Shown in pieces: positions 42,338 to 55,121 of a stretch of DNA of 64,000 nt. The stretch lies in the NCBI GenBank assembly GCA_029339505.1, contig JAQISU010001239.1, forward strand, positions 8,812,001 to 8,876,000. Direction: 5' to 3'. Source of the stretch: Unio delphinus (taxonomy: Eukaryota; Mollusca; Bivalvia; Unionida; Unionidae). Positions within the stretch are counted from its first letter, which is position 1. Each line of letters opens with the position of its first letter. A program made the translations under genes and the position numbers. A model generated the notes under the pieces. That model had not been told where the DNA came from, made no database searches, and saw only the letters and a program-made list of their open reading frames with translations.

Positions 42338-43430
42338 TGTTGTAAAAGATGAGATCCCAGTAGATTTTCTTGCATGCCTCATTCCATGTTACTGTTCGTA
42401 TATCGCTGTCGATCATGAAAACAGCTTCAGTTGTCTGTTGTCAGGCGGTGTGTACGGAGATGACTAATGAGGCCGATCCGGGTATGAGGTGAACTTGCTA
42501 CACCAGAAAGGTCGGTCATAAAGAAACTGCTGATATGCAAGGGTTTTTACAAGGACACTTTCAGTGCGTTATTTCAGCGCTTCGTTTGTCCTCCAACGGC
42601 GCGCTTTGCCCGAAGAGTTCACCATAAAGCTGGTGATTTAGAATCCGTTCTTCGGACATGCGAACAATTTGTCCAGCCCATCTAACTTAAGTCCTTTGAA
42701 GCAACGTGAAGAATATCGGTATTATGAATGTTATCTTGTCACCTTATCCGTATAATCTTTCAGAGACAACTCATGTGGAATTGATTGATTTGTCGGGAAT
42801 ATCTGCTATAGACACTCTCGTTAGCATACAGGAGAGTGGTGAGCACTGCCAGCACGGTATAGTTTCATCTTGGTGTAAGACTGATTTCATTGCTGATTCA
42901 CACATTCCCACTTGCTTTAACAATTTTACTTTTGATCTAAATGTCAGTTTTGACTGCTTTTTTAATGCTTTTCCCCCAGATGATTGAAACTGTCGATAGG
43001 CTGAAAATTCGGACCCTTCCCTGAGATGCTCGATTCACAGTATTGCTTCCCAGGGGCAGACTGGCACATGACTTCAGTCTTTTACGTGCTGATCGTGAGG
43101 TCACCATTGTCGGATGCCTCAGAGAACATGTACATGCTGGTCTGTATGTCTTTTACTGAGCTGGTATTGAGGGCGCAGTCGTCAGCAAAGAACACGTCAA
43201 GATGGCTTTTGTTTCATCTGTAGTCGCCTCGGTTGAACAATTTCTCGTCAGTCCGGTATTTGTCATGGGTGCCCTCATCACTGGTTTGGAACGCATTTGT
43301 CAGCAAACATCATGCTAAAGAAGTTTGGGGCTTGAACGCAGCCTTGTTTCATGCCACTTGTTACTGAGAATGCATCTGAATGTTCGACGTCGTCCTGACC
43401 CCATCCCTTATGTTAATGATTAGGTAAACA
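42338..43430 (-). mobile_element. Decayed non-LTR reverse transcriptase relic
   Basis: On the minus strand, broken frames carry an RT-like TSGMKQGCVQAPNF segment (about 43370), KQSKLTFRSKVKL (about 42940) and the C-terminal VRWAGQIVRMSEERIL segment (about 42690). Order and character fit the 3' half of a LINE reverse transcriptase. It begins directly at the target duplication of the viral element and has no counterpart in duplication copy 1. Confidence 0.65.
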
Positions 43431-44439
43431 GAATACAGTGTAAAAGCTCAATACGTGAGGCTAATAGTGTTTTCTCAGAGTGTAGTGTAACAGTTAAAGC
43501 AGAAAATGCATGAAGCTCCTTCATTTAAGGCAAATAACTAGACTTTTATTAAGTGTTTTCGTCCCAGTTTGTAAAAGGGATCGATTCCAAACACCAGAAT
43601 ACTGCAGTTAAGACTTTTGCTTTCATGCAGACCAAATACAACTAAGAACTCAATCTTTGTAACCCATGTTACTTGTTCTGAATCACATTCCTCTTCTACA
43701 GCTCGCATATCATCCAAACATTATTCTTCCTTTCGCCTGATAATTATAGCAATTTACTACGTTCAGTTTACTCGTGTTGCTATTTCAAACTCAATTAATG
43801 CAAATCTTCGTTTAACTGTATTTAACAAATCTCACACCCGTGTTGGGGAACATAAGCTTACCACATTGGAGTGAAGTTGTATTGTTATATTAAAACATTT
43901 CGTCATACATAACCAAAAACCGCAAATGGTTAAAATGTACAGCATTTATTCAAGATAAGAAAACATTATTGATGTGTGCACCATGTTTCTTTTCAATGAA
44001 GATGCATATTGGATCCTTTTCAGCCAACTACTTCTCCGTTAGGTTTTTCTCTGAAAGAAAAATCATTGAATGGTAACCTTTCCTGTTTTGAGCGGAAGAA
44101 CATAAAACATTGAATATATTTCGAAAATAAACTAACCCATGGTTTAATAATGCTGTCAATCTAATTTAAATTGCATTTACTGTGGAAAAATTATATCGTC
44201 CATGGCTGATGTACACACACACAATGTGGGATACTGATATTGTACCTTTATAACTGTGACTCAAGCAGCTGTCAACTAAAGTGCACAAATAAAAAATCAG
44301 CATGATCTTTTGGAGATAAAAATAAAGTGAAATCGTGGATTTTTGGTATTCGAAATTAAATATGAAGTTTTCAACGTTATCTGCATGAGTAGAGGACTTG
44401 CTTCAAACTTAAAAGTTTGCAAAGTCTGTTTGTTATATC

Positions 44440-44562
44440 CTGATTGTCAGTATAATTAGGAACGTGTCAATAGTCTGTAACAAATATAACAGTTTAATAT
44501 CCTGACTGTCAGCATAATTAGGAACGTGTCAATAGTATATGACAAATATAACAGTTTAATAC
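44440..44562 (+). repeat. Tandem duplication, about 61-bp unit
   Basis: Two adjacent copies of a unit with CCTGA(T/C)TGTCAG(T/C)ATAATT and AGGAACGTGTCAATAGT, ending AACAGTTTAATA. Only a few differences separate them. Confidence 0.85.
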
Positions 44563-45498
44563 GTTAGATGACTTATCAATTTGAAATCCGTGTTTGATTA
44601 TTTAAATTATTATACTACAAGCTACGTTCAATTTAATGTGTCCTGACGATGATCAGAATGCAAACAATATCCATTTTTTCAATGCAGTGTTATTCGGGAA
44701 ACTTGAGTGTGGTTGATCGACGTTGCTATTCAGACGGGAAGTGTAAATGGGTCTTAAAATTGATTACAAGAAGTTGACAAGATGGCAAATTATTATACAT
44801 TCCTACACACACTCACATTAATAGTTACCAACCGACATTTTGCCATACAACAAAGAACAAACATCATTTAAACGTGTTTGTCTTTTTTATCTTTTTTTTT
44901 TTTACTTTTGTTTATATTTTCGTTTCTTCTTTTTTGAGGGAGAGGGGTCTATCTTTGAAAGCGAGGTATAAAAAGCAATTAAAAAAAAAAATTTAAACGT
45001 GTCCTAAAATCAATAGGGTTGTGTTCTGCGTTCATATGAACCTATTTTAGGTAATGATACCGCTATCAGAATAATCTAGTTTGTTCAGAACGCCCAGACA
45101 CAAGCCGGTTCACACGAAAGAACGGCCGTTAATATAGAGATAATCCAGGCTATCTAATAATAGTAACAAGATGCGTTAAATAGGCCAACTCTAACTTATT
45201 CATGACATTACAGGTTAACCTTACGTGGACGCAATCACCTCTTGTCCATGTGCTGTTAAATCACATGACCAATACTCCTTTTGCAAACATTAACTGAATA
45301 GGCTCATTATCGTCTGGACACAAACGTTTGGAAGAAAACAATTTCATTGCCATTCAAAGAATTTATATTAAGTTTTCTATTGAATTTATTCCACTCTAAG
45401 GGTGACTAAATACTATATCACATTTGTCACATATCCTAGTCCCTGTGGTACGTTTACCCACAATTCATTTTCGAAGAAATTTCTCAATCTCTGTGAGC

Positions 45499-46931
45499 TT
45501 ACTCATTTTCACATATGAAAAATCGCTTATCGTCACAGTTGTCGTCGTTCATGAGGAAGTCTTCATAGTTAAATAATCCAGCACAGTCGTCTCCATCGTG
45601 TATGTCTCGATTTGGTTCTCCGGGTGCCCATGGTTTAAATTCCATTGGTTCACTGTTTGGCGCCCAGACCCATTGACCTTCATTTATGATGTCATTTCCT
45701 GCAGTCCAGTATTCTATTATGGGCTGTCTTGTATCTGAAATAGTCCAGAAAAGTAAATTTTATATAAGGACCGCTCAGCGCATAAAATGTCAGCAAATCC
45801 GTCAAACGTTTTCGTTAGACATGTATATATGTATCAGGAAACGCAAAGAGTGACTGAACTGTGAAAAACTCGCTCGTACGGCAAACTAATGCGGAATTAT
45901 ACCGCAAGATTACGTTAAGAAATGACCTTCCGGTGAGACTGTTTTTTAGCAATCTAACTCGTATTAACTACTCAAAAACGATGACTCATGGCACAGTCGA
46001 TGGCCATACTTTAGTACTCTATATGTTTGTTGAAAAATTAAATAAGTCTTTTTTCGTTGACTGAAATTCGAGACGAGTATAACATTTTTCCAAATTGTTC
46101 AAAATCTTTGGCCTTTAAAATACTATTGTAAAACATATGGCCCTGGATACTTTCTTACCGGTCAAATCCGAAACCTTCACTGCATGTTATAGACAGGCAC
46201 GTATTTGAAATGCCGTTAAATATGGCACTCGATAAGTCTTACCGAAGGCAAAAGTAATCTTCACTGTTTGATATGGCCAATAACAGGTTCAAAGTGCCGC
46301 TAAACAACAAACAACAACAAAAGTATCTGCAACAACCCAAAACATTTGTGTAAATATTTCAAACAATATTTTAATAGAAGCGAATTTCTGTTCAATGTTC
46401 ATCATAATGATCATGTATAATATAATTTAAAATAATGATATAAGTATTCTGTTTGATGCAGTTGATTAGCAAAGACATTCTGCCCCCTTCCCATCAAAAT
46501 TTAATTTGTTTGGCCCTTCGCATTAACATAAATATTAATTGAATTGTTAGGCCTACCCAACCCCGTTTGCTTGCCAAACCACTGCTTTCACTTAAATTTT
46601 AAACTTAAAGTATATGCCTTGTCAAAGTTCGCTGATAGAGCCAGGACACCCCGCAAATTCGTTTGCGGGGCCGAGGTAGGGGACATATAGTAGTCATGTA
46701 GGCCAAAACATGTTTAGAGGTAAATGGGGAACACTACCACACACACACTCTTTGTCAATTTTTTTGTGTATGCACCTTTGTAATAAGGTGCAATATTTTC
46801 TCTTGAGCTTCCCGTGACAGAACCATATATTAAAGTTTGCAAAGATGCAATAATTTCTTAAATGTGACAAATACTTTCACTAAAGCGGGCATTAGACCAA
46901 TGGGTCACAATTTCGACATTTTTATAACACC

Positions 46932-46968
<37 letters not shown>

Positions 46969-48808
46969 GCACGCACGCACGCACACATGCCTTATGCAAA
47001 ATGGATAATTTGTCGCTGTAACTCACTTCGTAAATGACTAAAAATATTATATAATACAATGAATAGTCACATCATGACTGTTATATCAATGCACGATGTC
47101 GGCAAATCATTTATAACTACATATTATGTAGAGGATGAAAGGTGGTGAAATCACTTGTTATAAATTGGAAAGAACCAATCCAAACTGATCCCCGTTCCCC
47201 CGCACTCGCCATCTCCTTAGTCCCATTATTGCTTTAAAATGTTTGATTTTCAAATGGATCAGTGGAAATAACTTACCATTTGCTCTATGGTGTGCACGTA
47301 GTGTATTCTGAAGAAATATAAATTCATCATGGTCGTCAATTGTAACGAGGGCCGCACTAAATGCGTTACAGTATTCCTGAAAGAAAACACAATTCTTTGT
47401 TAATCGTCCGAATTTAGTGACACTAGTCACATTTGTACTGAAAACTGCCAATCTAATGTTCTCATAAGTATAATCATCTCGCCTATTTCGATTTTTCAGT
47501 CAGTCAGTCTATCTGTCTATGTATTAATTGATCTATCCAGCTGAGAAGACTATCTAGATTTTTTTCATTCTATTCATAATTATTTTAAAGAGCAATCATA
47601 TATTTTCTACTATGCTTCAACAAATTGGTTATAACTTTAGCACAGGATCTAACATGGCATGATTTATCGCTATATATTTTATTTTACGATGAAAAGCTTC
47701 ATCTGAAAAGGTTATACGCACAGATGCTCGAAGCAGGATTAATGTTCAAAAGAAAGGAAGCAATATTCTGAAGAAAAAATCATAATGCATGACAAAATTG
47801 CTTCAGATTACCCCCATGACCAGTACTGAGATAGGACACAATCTATCAAAATAATAAAAGAGACAAAACAAGTCACTTCCAAAAACGTACGAGTTACGCG
47901 AAGCAAAGTTTGCCTTCCGGGACAAAGTTACGCCCCTGTACAACGATTGGCTCCAAACGTAACCAGTGCCGTATTAACCCATGGCAGGGCCCCTAGGCTT
48001 CGAGCTTCGTTGGATCCCTCGACATCCACCCGCGAATGGCAGGACCCCTAGGCTTCAAGCTTCTTTTGGTCCCTCGACATCCACCCGCGAATTTCGCGCT
48101 CTTTTAATTAATACAAACTTACCAAAAATGATTTAAAAAGGTGGAATTGAGCAGCAGTCTGATTGTTGTGGCATGGACTAGGAATGTGGATTTTTCGATT
48201 ACGCAGCATTACCATGGCATGGCTAAAGGTTGCATTGTCCTCTGCTCTTGGTGGGCCAATAGGCTTCAGCCTATTCAGCCTTGTGGATAATACGGCCCTA
48301 AATGTAACATCATGAACCAGATATATGGATATCATTTAAATATTACCCTTTGAGCCAATAATATTTCGCCGTTAACGTGTGTGCCACAAAGTCGAGATAT
48401 TTTGAAAATGAATGTAATATGTATTTGATTTATGTGGGTTTTTGGATAATTCTTATAAAATTTGAATCGAGTTAATGGTATCTAGGAGCATAGTTCTCAG
48501 ATTAGTGAAGGATTGTATCGTAGAGTCGCAAATACAGTTATATCTCAGTAAAATCCAGTTCGTTGCACAAGGGTCACCCACAAGAGCGTAACTCTGTTCC
48601 GGCAGGCAAATGTCGCGAAATTTGTACGTTTCTTAGTCCGTAACTTCAATGATGGCTTGATCAATAGAAAAAATATCTCAGGAGTAAGACAAGCCAAATA
48701 GTATGGTCAAAATTATAAGATACAAATGCCACAAATTACCTTGTTTTTTGTATTTGTATTGATAAATCTGTAAACTCTTGAGAATCGGCATATGTAGTGG
48801 AGAGAGAC

Positions 48809-48885
<77 letters not shown>

Positions 48886-50122
48886 TACCATAGCGGCATG
48901 CCAAGGTTCCGGTCTCTCCACCAGTGCGTAACAATGGTGATTAAACGATTTCCAGTTTTGTTCACAGCCATAAACTGCAAAATTTATAACGATGAATCGA
49001 TTTTAAAACAATTACTGAGCTGAAAGGGATGTAACTTTGTATCACACTAGAAATAGTAGATATGTAAGTTCCATAACAAAGACCTGACACTGGAGATCCT
49101 GTTGACACGTTTCACTGTACATTCTATTGCAAGAATACTATCCTACTTTACCAAGAATATGAGAACGAAATTCAAAATATGAACCTGAGCCAGGTTTTTG
49201 AAAATGTTATTATTTACACCTAAAGTAGTGTCTTTAGAAACAAAACATAAAAGCACATGTTGGTGAGCTAACGATGGCGACCTAGGCTGGTGAGCCAGCT
49301 GATTTTCCAAAAAAGAAATGGTCGAAGGTCATTCGTTGGTGTGTCAGATCTGTCATGATGTATATAGGGATTTCGGAAAAATTTAAAGTGGTCGATGGTA
49401 ATATCTTTGTCGTCAAGGATTTTTGTAAAAGAAAATTTAAGTATTAATACTACACTATGTTACATCAGTACTGATAACTTGTCATGATCTCGGTGGACTA
49501 TTTTCCTACTACGTAGGTGAGGTCTCCGTTCTAGTGCTAGGTCACTTTCTAATACTGTCGTGTACAGCAGGTTATACATTACATGCGTCAATGTCTCACG
49601 TTTAAATGCAGTAATTCGTAAACAATTTCAAAACAACAACTAAATAGGGATTTTCCGGTATGGAATATATAATAAAGATAGGTCGACACAGAAGTATCCA
49701 TATTTGACCTATCAAGTATTTCACTGGAGTAATTCGTAAACAATAAAAGATGCTCTGACGGGCACAAAGAAAAGGGGGTTTGTATGTATGGAAGATAGGA
49801 ACCAAATAGGTTACAAAGGAAACATCCATTATTAACCTGTAAGTGTTTCAAATTTTCACCGGTCTTTACATTCTTATCTACGATCATGCTGTACCTAAGG
49901 CATCCTGATAACGTTATATCGTTTAACTGGTTTGCTAATCAAATACGATGCACCTTTGTTTCAAATGCTGGTTGTAATATGTAAAATAAATTCACTCCAT
50001 TATTTATATCATAACGATAAATGAAACAACTTCATTTCAATCGGCAACAAATAAAATGTATATAACTAAGTCTCACCTGTCACTGATATAATTAAAACGA
50101 AATTCAGTGTAATGTTTACCAT
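45499..50122 (-). CDS. Secreted C-type lectin B, four exons
   Basis: Exons are 50077-50122, 48889-48974, 47277-47376 and 45499-45734 on the minus strand, with GT..AG introns and lengths identical to lectin A. The joined frame is 468 nt (155 residues). Exon 1 is a signal peptide (MVNITLNFVLIISVT). Then come GCEQNWKSF, HCYAL, YCNAFSAALVTID, WTAGND, WVWAP, GEPN, DDCAGLF, NDDNCDD and FFICE. All six cysteines and the EPN and ND sugar/calcium residues of paralogue A are kept, so it should bind similar ligands. Differences cluster in the loop after EPN (RDIHDGDD against QSLNGIDD), which lines the binding site. Intron 1 is 1.1 kb against 4.2 kb in A. Predicted secreted; expression unknown. Confidence 0.88.
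46649..46670 (+). other. Perfect hairpin with TTCG loop in a lectin B intron
   Basis: CCCCGCAAA, TTCG, TTTGCGGGG: a 9-bp perfect stem with the stable UUCG tetraloop if transcribed. It lies in intron 3 of lectin B and may be chance or part of a repeat. Confidence 0.5.
46927..46985. repeat. (CA)n / (CGCA)n microsatellite
   Basis: Runs of CA and CGCA dinucleotide type in intron 3 of lectin B. Confidence 0.9.
47975..48095 (+). repeat. Tandem duplication, about 58-bp unit
   Basis: Two adjacent units share ATGGCAGG(G/A)CCCCTAGGCTTC and CCCTCGACATCCACCCGCGAA. They lie in intron 2 of lectin B. Confidence 0.8.
48800..48883. repeat. (GA)n microsatellite next to the exon 2 donor of lectin B
   Basis: More than 80 bases of GA with two GACA interruptions, at the same place relative to exon 2 as the tract in lectin A. 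Confidence 0.95.
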
Positions 50123-50566
50123 CTTGGCGAAATTTCAACGCACTTATCTTGAATTTGCGAAACTGAATTAGCACATGCGCACTTGCTTTGAACCGAACAA
50201 GACTGAGACCTGTATTTGAATATTTGCTATCTTTACAGATTTCTTTCAATTTATGTAACCAATCTGTACCCGGTTCAACGCGTAGTAAAACCTATGACTT
50301 TAACTGTTTTTAAGCGACGTTGAGCATTGAACAATTGAATACTTCAATCCGATGAAAGCTGTGATTCTCAAACGGTATTATCTTAATAAAATTATAGTTA
50401 CTATCGAGCGAGGCGTTTAATATGTACAGAAAAAGCAGAGATGTGTGTTCTACATGTCTCCAATCAAAGCCATACACATATTTCATTAGAGTGTAACCAG
50501 TCAAATACTCAAATACACATACACACAGAGTTTATTGAAACTCAGTCACACATGGTTGAATAATGG

Positions 50567-50625
<59 letters not shown>

Positions 50626-51660
50626 TAGGACTTTGTATAGCGCCTAATCTTTAAAAGCTCTAAGCGCTTTACACCATCAATAATGATATGACTACACTAC
50701 AGAACAATAAATGACAAAAGCAATGAAATTGGAAAACATAAAAACATGCTGAAAGTATATAAGATACAAAACATGATTAGGTCGCTAAGTTTGTCCCTGA
50801 AGTTGAAACAGGTGAGTCTTGAGAGCACTCTTAAAAGGGACCACTGTGTCTTTGTGTCTAATTTCAATGGGCAATTCGTTCCACGTCGCCGGGCCCTGGT
50901 ATGCAAACGAACTTTGTCCATATGACTTTGTTTTCACCTTGGGGACAATGAGTATACGATTATCAGAACAAGAGCGTAAGGATCTAGCTGGTGTATACAC
51001 ATGGGTGAGGCTGGATAGGTATGTCGGACTGGAGTCTGTCATTGAAATATAGCACAGAGAACAAATTTTGTGTTTGATTCTGTATCGAATTGATAGCCAG
51101 TGTAGGGTATAGAGCAGTGGAGAGGTGTGCTCTGATCGAGGTACTCTAAAGATGATCCGTGCAGCTATGTTTTGGAGTTTTTGAAGTTTCTGGAGTAAAT
51201 ATTGTGACGAACCAGACAGAACTGAGTTACAATAGTCCAGTCTTGAAAGTACTAATGAACACATAAGTGTTTTCGTGGCATCAACTGAAAGATATTTACG
51301 AATGGAACTGATGCGTCTCAATTCAAGATATGCAGCCCTGCAGATGTTCATGACATGTTGGTGCAATGTGAGAGTACTGTCAATAGTAACACCTAGATTC
51401 CGTACTGACTGTGAGAATTTAATGTTGGTGTTGCTGATATTTATTGTCTGAGGTAAAGGATGTGGATGAGAAAGTCTTTGTGTTTGTGATCAGAACAGCC
51501 TCAGTTTTATCATCATTCATCTGTAGCTTGTTACATGTTATCCATGATTTCACATCCGAAATGCACTTCTCTACTCCATGGATGGTATCATTAACTTCAG
51601 TTGGGTGGCTAGACTTGTATATTTGGGTGTCATCAACGTACAGTTGGTGCGACACTGGGT
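50567..51660 (-). mobile_element. CR1/L2-like LINE, 3' part, ending in an AAT repeat
   Basis: On the minus strand a reverse transcriptase end is readable: LYVDDTQIYKSSHP (catalytic YVDD, about 51640), then after a break the frame 51366-50785 with LVLSRLDYCNSVLSG, KLQKLQNIAARI, LHWLSIRYRIKHK and GPATWNELPIEIR. The end is followed by AAGCGCTTAGAGC and a (TTA)n tail at 50567-50625 (AAT on the plus strand). C-terminal motif order and the short-repeat tail fit CR1/L2-clade elements. It is 5' truncated. Confidence 0.85.
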
Positions 51661-52559
51661 GATGATCTATGACACTTGAGAGTGGATGTGGTGGTCGTTA
51701 AAATCACCGCATGGTCATTCAAAACTAAGCGATAACAGGAAGCACGTGATGAAGAGGCTAGTTATTCAGACTGCTCATTCCGGTTTTAGATTTCGATTTT
51801 ACGTTCAATCAGTATATAAATTAGCGCTTAACCACACTTTGTTTTATTCGAAATATCCCTAGTTCTGGCAGCAGAGCCATTTTTTTTTGGGTCCTGTCTG
51901 TTCGCCCGTCTCTTAAAATTTGTAATCATGATTCTAGGCAGATGAAATATCGCTGGCATAATTTAACTGATATGCAGATAGTCGGAGCAAGTCTTTTAAA
52001 ATATACCTTATGTTTTACAGTACACGAGTATGATGAACAAAAGAAACCCACTCATATTGACAAACTACATGTGATAGGGATCGTATAATTATCTCTGCTT
52101 GAGCTGAATAGATTCTCGTGCTATCAAGATGTTTTTTGTAAAATACGCTGTTCGGACTTCTTGGATTATGTTCTGTAGTAACCTTGCTAGAAAGATTACC
52201 TAGTAACTACATAAACCAGACCATACCTTCTCAAATTGTGTAATGCAGACAACTGGTGCCCATCGAGTTCCACTCATCTGGTTTGCAATAGCTAACTCTA
52301 CAATCAACATTAGGAAAGATTATGAAGTAGTCTGCCAAGATCCTCGTCAATCATGAAGTGATCCGTTGAGATCATCATCTATGTTCAAATAGTCCATACA
52401 CAAAAGCGAATCACTGAAATAAATACAACAAATGACGCTTGGCATGCTTTTCATTGTGCTCGCGTATGGAAATGTTCTTGTTAGATATGATTCTTCCCTC
52501 TTTGCAATGGTTTGTACTAATTTAATTAAACTAGGAACAGACAGGGTTCCGGAATGGAA
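51661..52559. other. Interval between two LINE relics
   Basis: I see no gene, repeat structure or clear splice-linked exon here. Short ORFs such as 52347-52568 lack recognisable content. Confidence 0.45.
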
Positions 52560-53740
52560 GAAGTACAACAGAACAAATATTAAATCTTAGGGTTCTGTGC
52601 GAAACGTACACGCAACATCAACAAAACATATATCATGTGTTCATAGATTACTAAAAGGTCTTTGACAGAGTGTGGCATGAGGCATTGTGGGCCACAATGA
52701 AGAAGTACAGCATAGGTCAAAGTTGGCAAATTTCATCAAGAAGATGTACGCCAAAGCTACCAGTAAAGTAATTGCTCAAGCTTATGAAGGGGACAGTCAA
52801 CAGTTCGAGTACGTCAATGCTGTCTTCTGTCACCCACGCTTTTCATCATCTACTTAGAGCGCATCATGAGAGAAGCCCTGGAAAACCACTGTGGGACAGT
52901 CAGCATTGGAGGGTGTAGCATCACCAACCTCTGCTTTGCAGACGACTTTGATGGGCTGACAGGCAGTGAAGACTAGCATACCACCATAGTGAAGAATCTG
53001 GATGAAACATCTTCCAGATTTGACATGGAGATAAGCGCTGAGAAAACAAAGCTGATGACAAATAGTGGCAAACAAATCTCAGGTAAGATTAAAGTCAGAG
53101 AACATGAACTGGAAACAATGAGCAGGTTCAAATATATTGGTTCCATGATCACAAACGAGGGATCAAAAGCAGACATTTTGTAACTAGCAGCAGAAACAAC
53201 GGCAGCAATGTCAAAGTTAAGACTCATATGGAGAGACAAGAATATCTGTCTGAAATCTAAAATGAGACATTTGAGAGCACTAGTCATCTAAATCGTGTTG
53301 TATTCTTGTGAGGAATTGACCCTGAAAGCCGAATTACAACAAAGAATCCAGGCACTTTAAATGAGATGTTGCAGAACCATATTTGCCATCTCTTACATGG
53401 ACCACACCACAAATGAAGAAGTGTGTAACACCATCAGGCACAAAGTATGCCAATATGAAGACCTCCTCACTACTGTTAAAAAGAGAAAGTTGAAATTTTT
53501 TGCCCATGTCAATCGAACTAACATAATATCCACAACAGTACTGCAAGGCAGCGTCTAGTGTTGCAGAAGGAGAGGTATACAGAGAAAAATGTGGAATGAC
53601 AACATCACAGAATGGACCAGGAAAAGTTTTGAGGAGACACAGACATTGGAACATGATTGAGACAAGTGGAGGGAGCTGATCAGATTTTCAGCAGCACAGT
53701 GCCTCGACGACTACACTGGGTCAAGAGACTGATGATGAAG
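52560..53740 (+). mobile_element. Decayed LINE reverse transcriptase, second family
   Basis: Plus-strand pieces in order: KVFDRVWHEALWATMKKY (about 52660), RQCCLLSPTLFIIYLERIM (about 52815), the catalytic CFADDFDGL (about 52932), MEISAEKTKLMTNSGKQ (53020-53080), RFKYIGSMITNEGSK and, towards the end, KKRKLKFFAHV and a basic MWNDNITEWTRKSFEE segment. Stops and shifts break the frame several times. It is a non-LTR RT and unlike the CR1/L2 fragment next door. The clade is not certain. Confidence 0.8.
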
Positions 53741-53930
53741 TATTAGATTTTGTGACATTGTGGAATTTTACTTTAGTTTCTGCAGTGAGGCATGAGTGTT
53801 TTACAAACGCACACCCAGTTTTACTTTATCTTCGTCACCGCGAGGGTCACAGCCCACCAACTGATATCCAGATTGGTATTTATCATAAGATGCCAGAACT
53901 TCCTGCAGACTGAACTACACGTGTAACGTT

Positions 53931-54027
53931 TAATTATATTCACCTAATCTGCATGAAAATGATGATGTAACGTCACAATGGATAAAAGGGAAAACTGTAA
54001 TAAAGCAAATATCAATAGATTTCAACC

Positions 54028-54095
<68 letters not shown>

Positions 54096-54310
54096 CAAAA
54101 GAGAAAGAGAGAGAGGCATGTCATTAACGCCATTAAGATTTAATTCTTCTACGTCTTTTTATTCTTGCGTTCTTGCGTTAGATAGATATTAGTAAACTCT
54201 GATCAGACCGAATAGTTTTTGAAAGCTCCAAATACAAAAGGGGTTGAAACTGTTTGCAGTCACAATCCATTCCGTAATAATGCGTGCAATCTTACAAACT
54301 GAAGTGTGAC
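53931..54310 (+). repeat. Local direct duplication, copy 1
   Basis: Shares ATTATATTCACCTAATCTGCATG, ATGTCATTAACGC, AACTCTGATCAGACCGAATA and CTGTTTGCAGTC words with 54984-55290 in the same order. A (TA)n tract at 54030-54094 sits where the other copy has (GA)n. Confidence 0.8.
54030..54094. repeat. (TA)n microsatellite
   Basis: Pure TA dinucleotide, followed by a short GA-rich stretch. Confidence 0.95.
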
Positions 54311-54369
54311 AAGTTTAAAAAGTTTCCCTTTATTTAGGTTGGGCTATTGTGCTCCCAATATTATTGAAA

Positions 54370-54850
54370 TTATTACAGAAGACCCACCCTGGCTCGTTTT
54401 TGTCACAAATTGAAGTAGTGATAGAGGAATGCAAAGCTCCGAGCCCCCAGTCAGCGGCTCTGACAATTAAAATTATGAATACACAAAATGTGAAATTCAT
54501 CTAACAATAATTTAATATAATTCAATAACAGTAATCTCTAAAATAAAATTAAAATTAAAACCCTATCACTCGTCTTTCACTCGACCAAGTGACGGCCTAT
54601 TTCATCATCTGACTTAGTGTGATAGATTGTACTCCTGTCCTGTGTTCTTATTCAACTGTGTGATCTTTATCTGGACTGGTAATCCGATTCCCTCCAGACC
54701 GTCAAACTTCTGCCGCCGTTCTTTCTTTTCCTTTTCTCTCCCAGAGGCTCGGACCAACTGCACTGGTGTAATTTCCATCTGTCTCCTACAGTTCCTCTGG
54801 TCCCTAAAAGCTTCCTGTATTAACACACAAGGACATTAGCATAGCATATT
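54370..54850 (+). repeat. Dispersed repeat family 2, copy 1
   Basis: Colinear with 61996-62575. Shared words include ACAGAAGACCCACC, TGGCTCGTTTTTGT, TCTTTCACTCGACCAAG and GACGGCCTATTTCATCAT. No coding frame is shared between the copies, so this is a non-coding or decayed element of about 500 bp or more. Confidence 0.8.
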
Positions 54851-54983
54851 TCCCTAGCTATCTACCTCGCACTGAACAATAATATCATCAGATAAGCCAT
54901 TACTTCATTTAATCACGCATTCGTGCCGATCAAAATTCAGATTATTTCTGATATGTGTGCACGGAGTCACTACACATACAATG

Positions 54984-55065
54984 TTGAATTATATTCACCT
55001 AATCTGCATGGAAATGATGCTGTATTGACAATATGGATAAAAGGCAAAACTGTGATAAAGGATAT

Positions 55066-55121
<56 letters not shown>

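Larger units (their letters stand above)
24724..50405. repeat. Segmental duplication, copy 2 (contains lectin gene B), with insertions
   Basis: This is the partner of 13681-22950. The colinear blocks are 24724-25200, then 43440-45500 and on to 50405. Everything from about 25.2 to 43.4 kb (SINE-like and dispersed repeat pieces, the 16.7-kb viral element and a LINE relic) has no counterpart in copy 1 and was therefore inserted in copy 2, or lost from copy 1. The sequence between 43.43 and 45.49 kb has no gene of its own. Confidence 0.75.

Noticed and set aside
48108..48335. 75-codon minus-strand ORF in lectin B intron 2
   Set aside because: It adjoins a tandem duplication and has the look of repeat-derived sequence; no recognised domain.
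48678..48980. Three overlapping Ser-Leu ORFs
   Set aside because: Products of the GA microsatellite beside lectin B exon 2; only 48889-48974 is exon.
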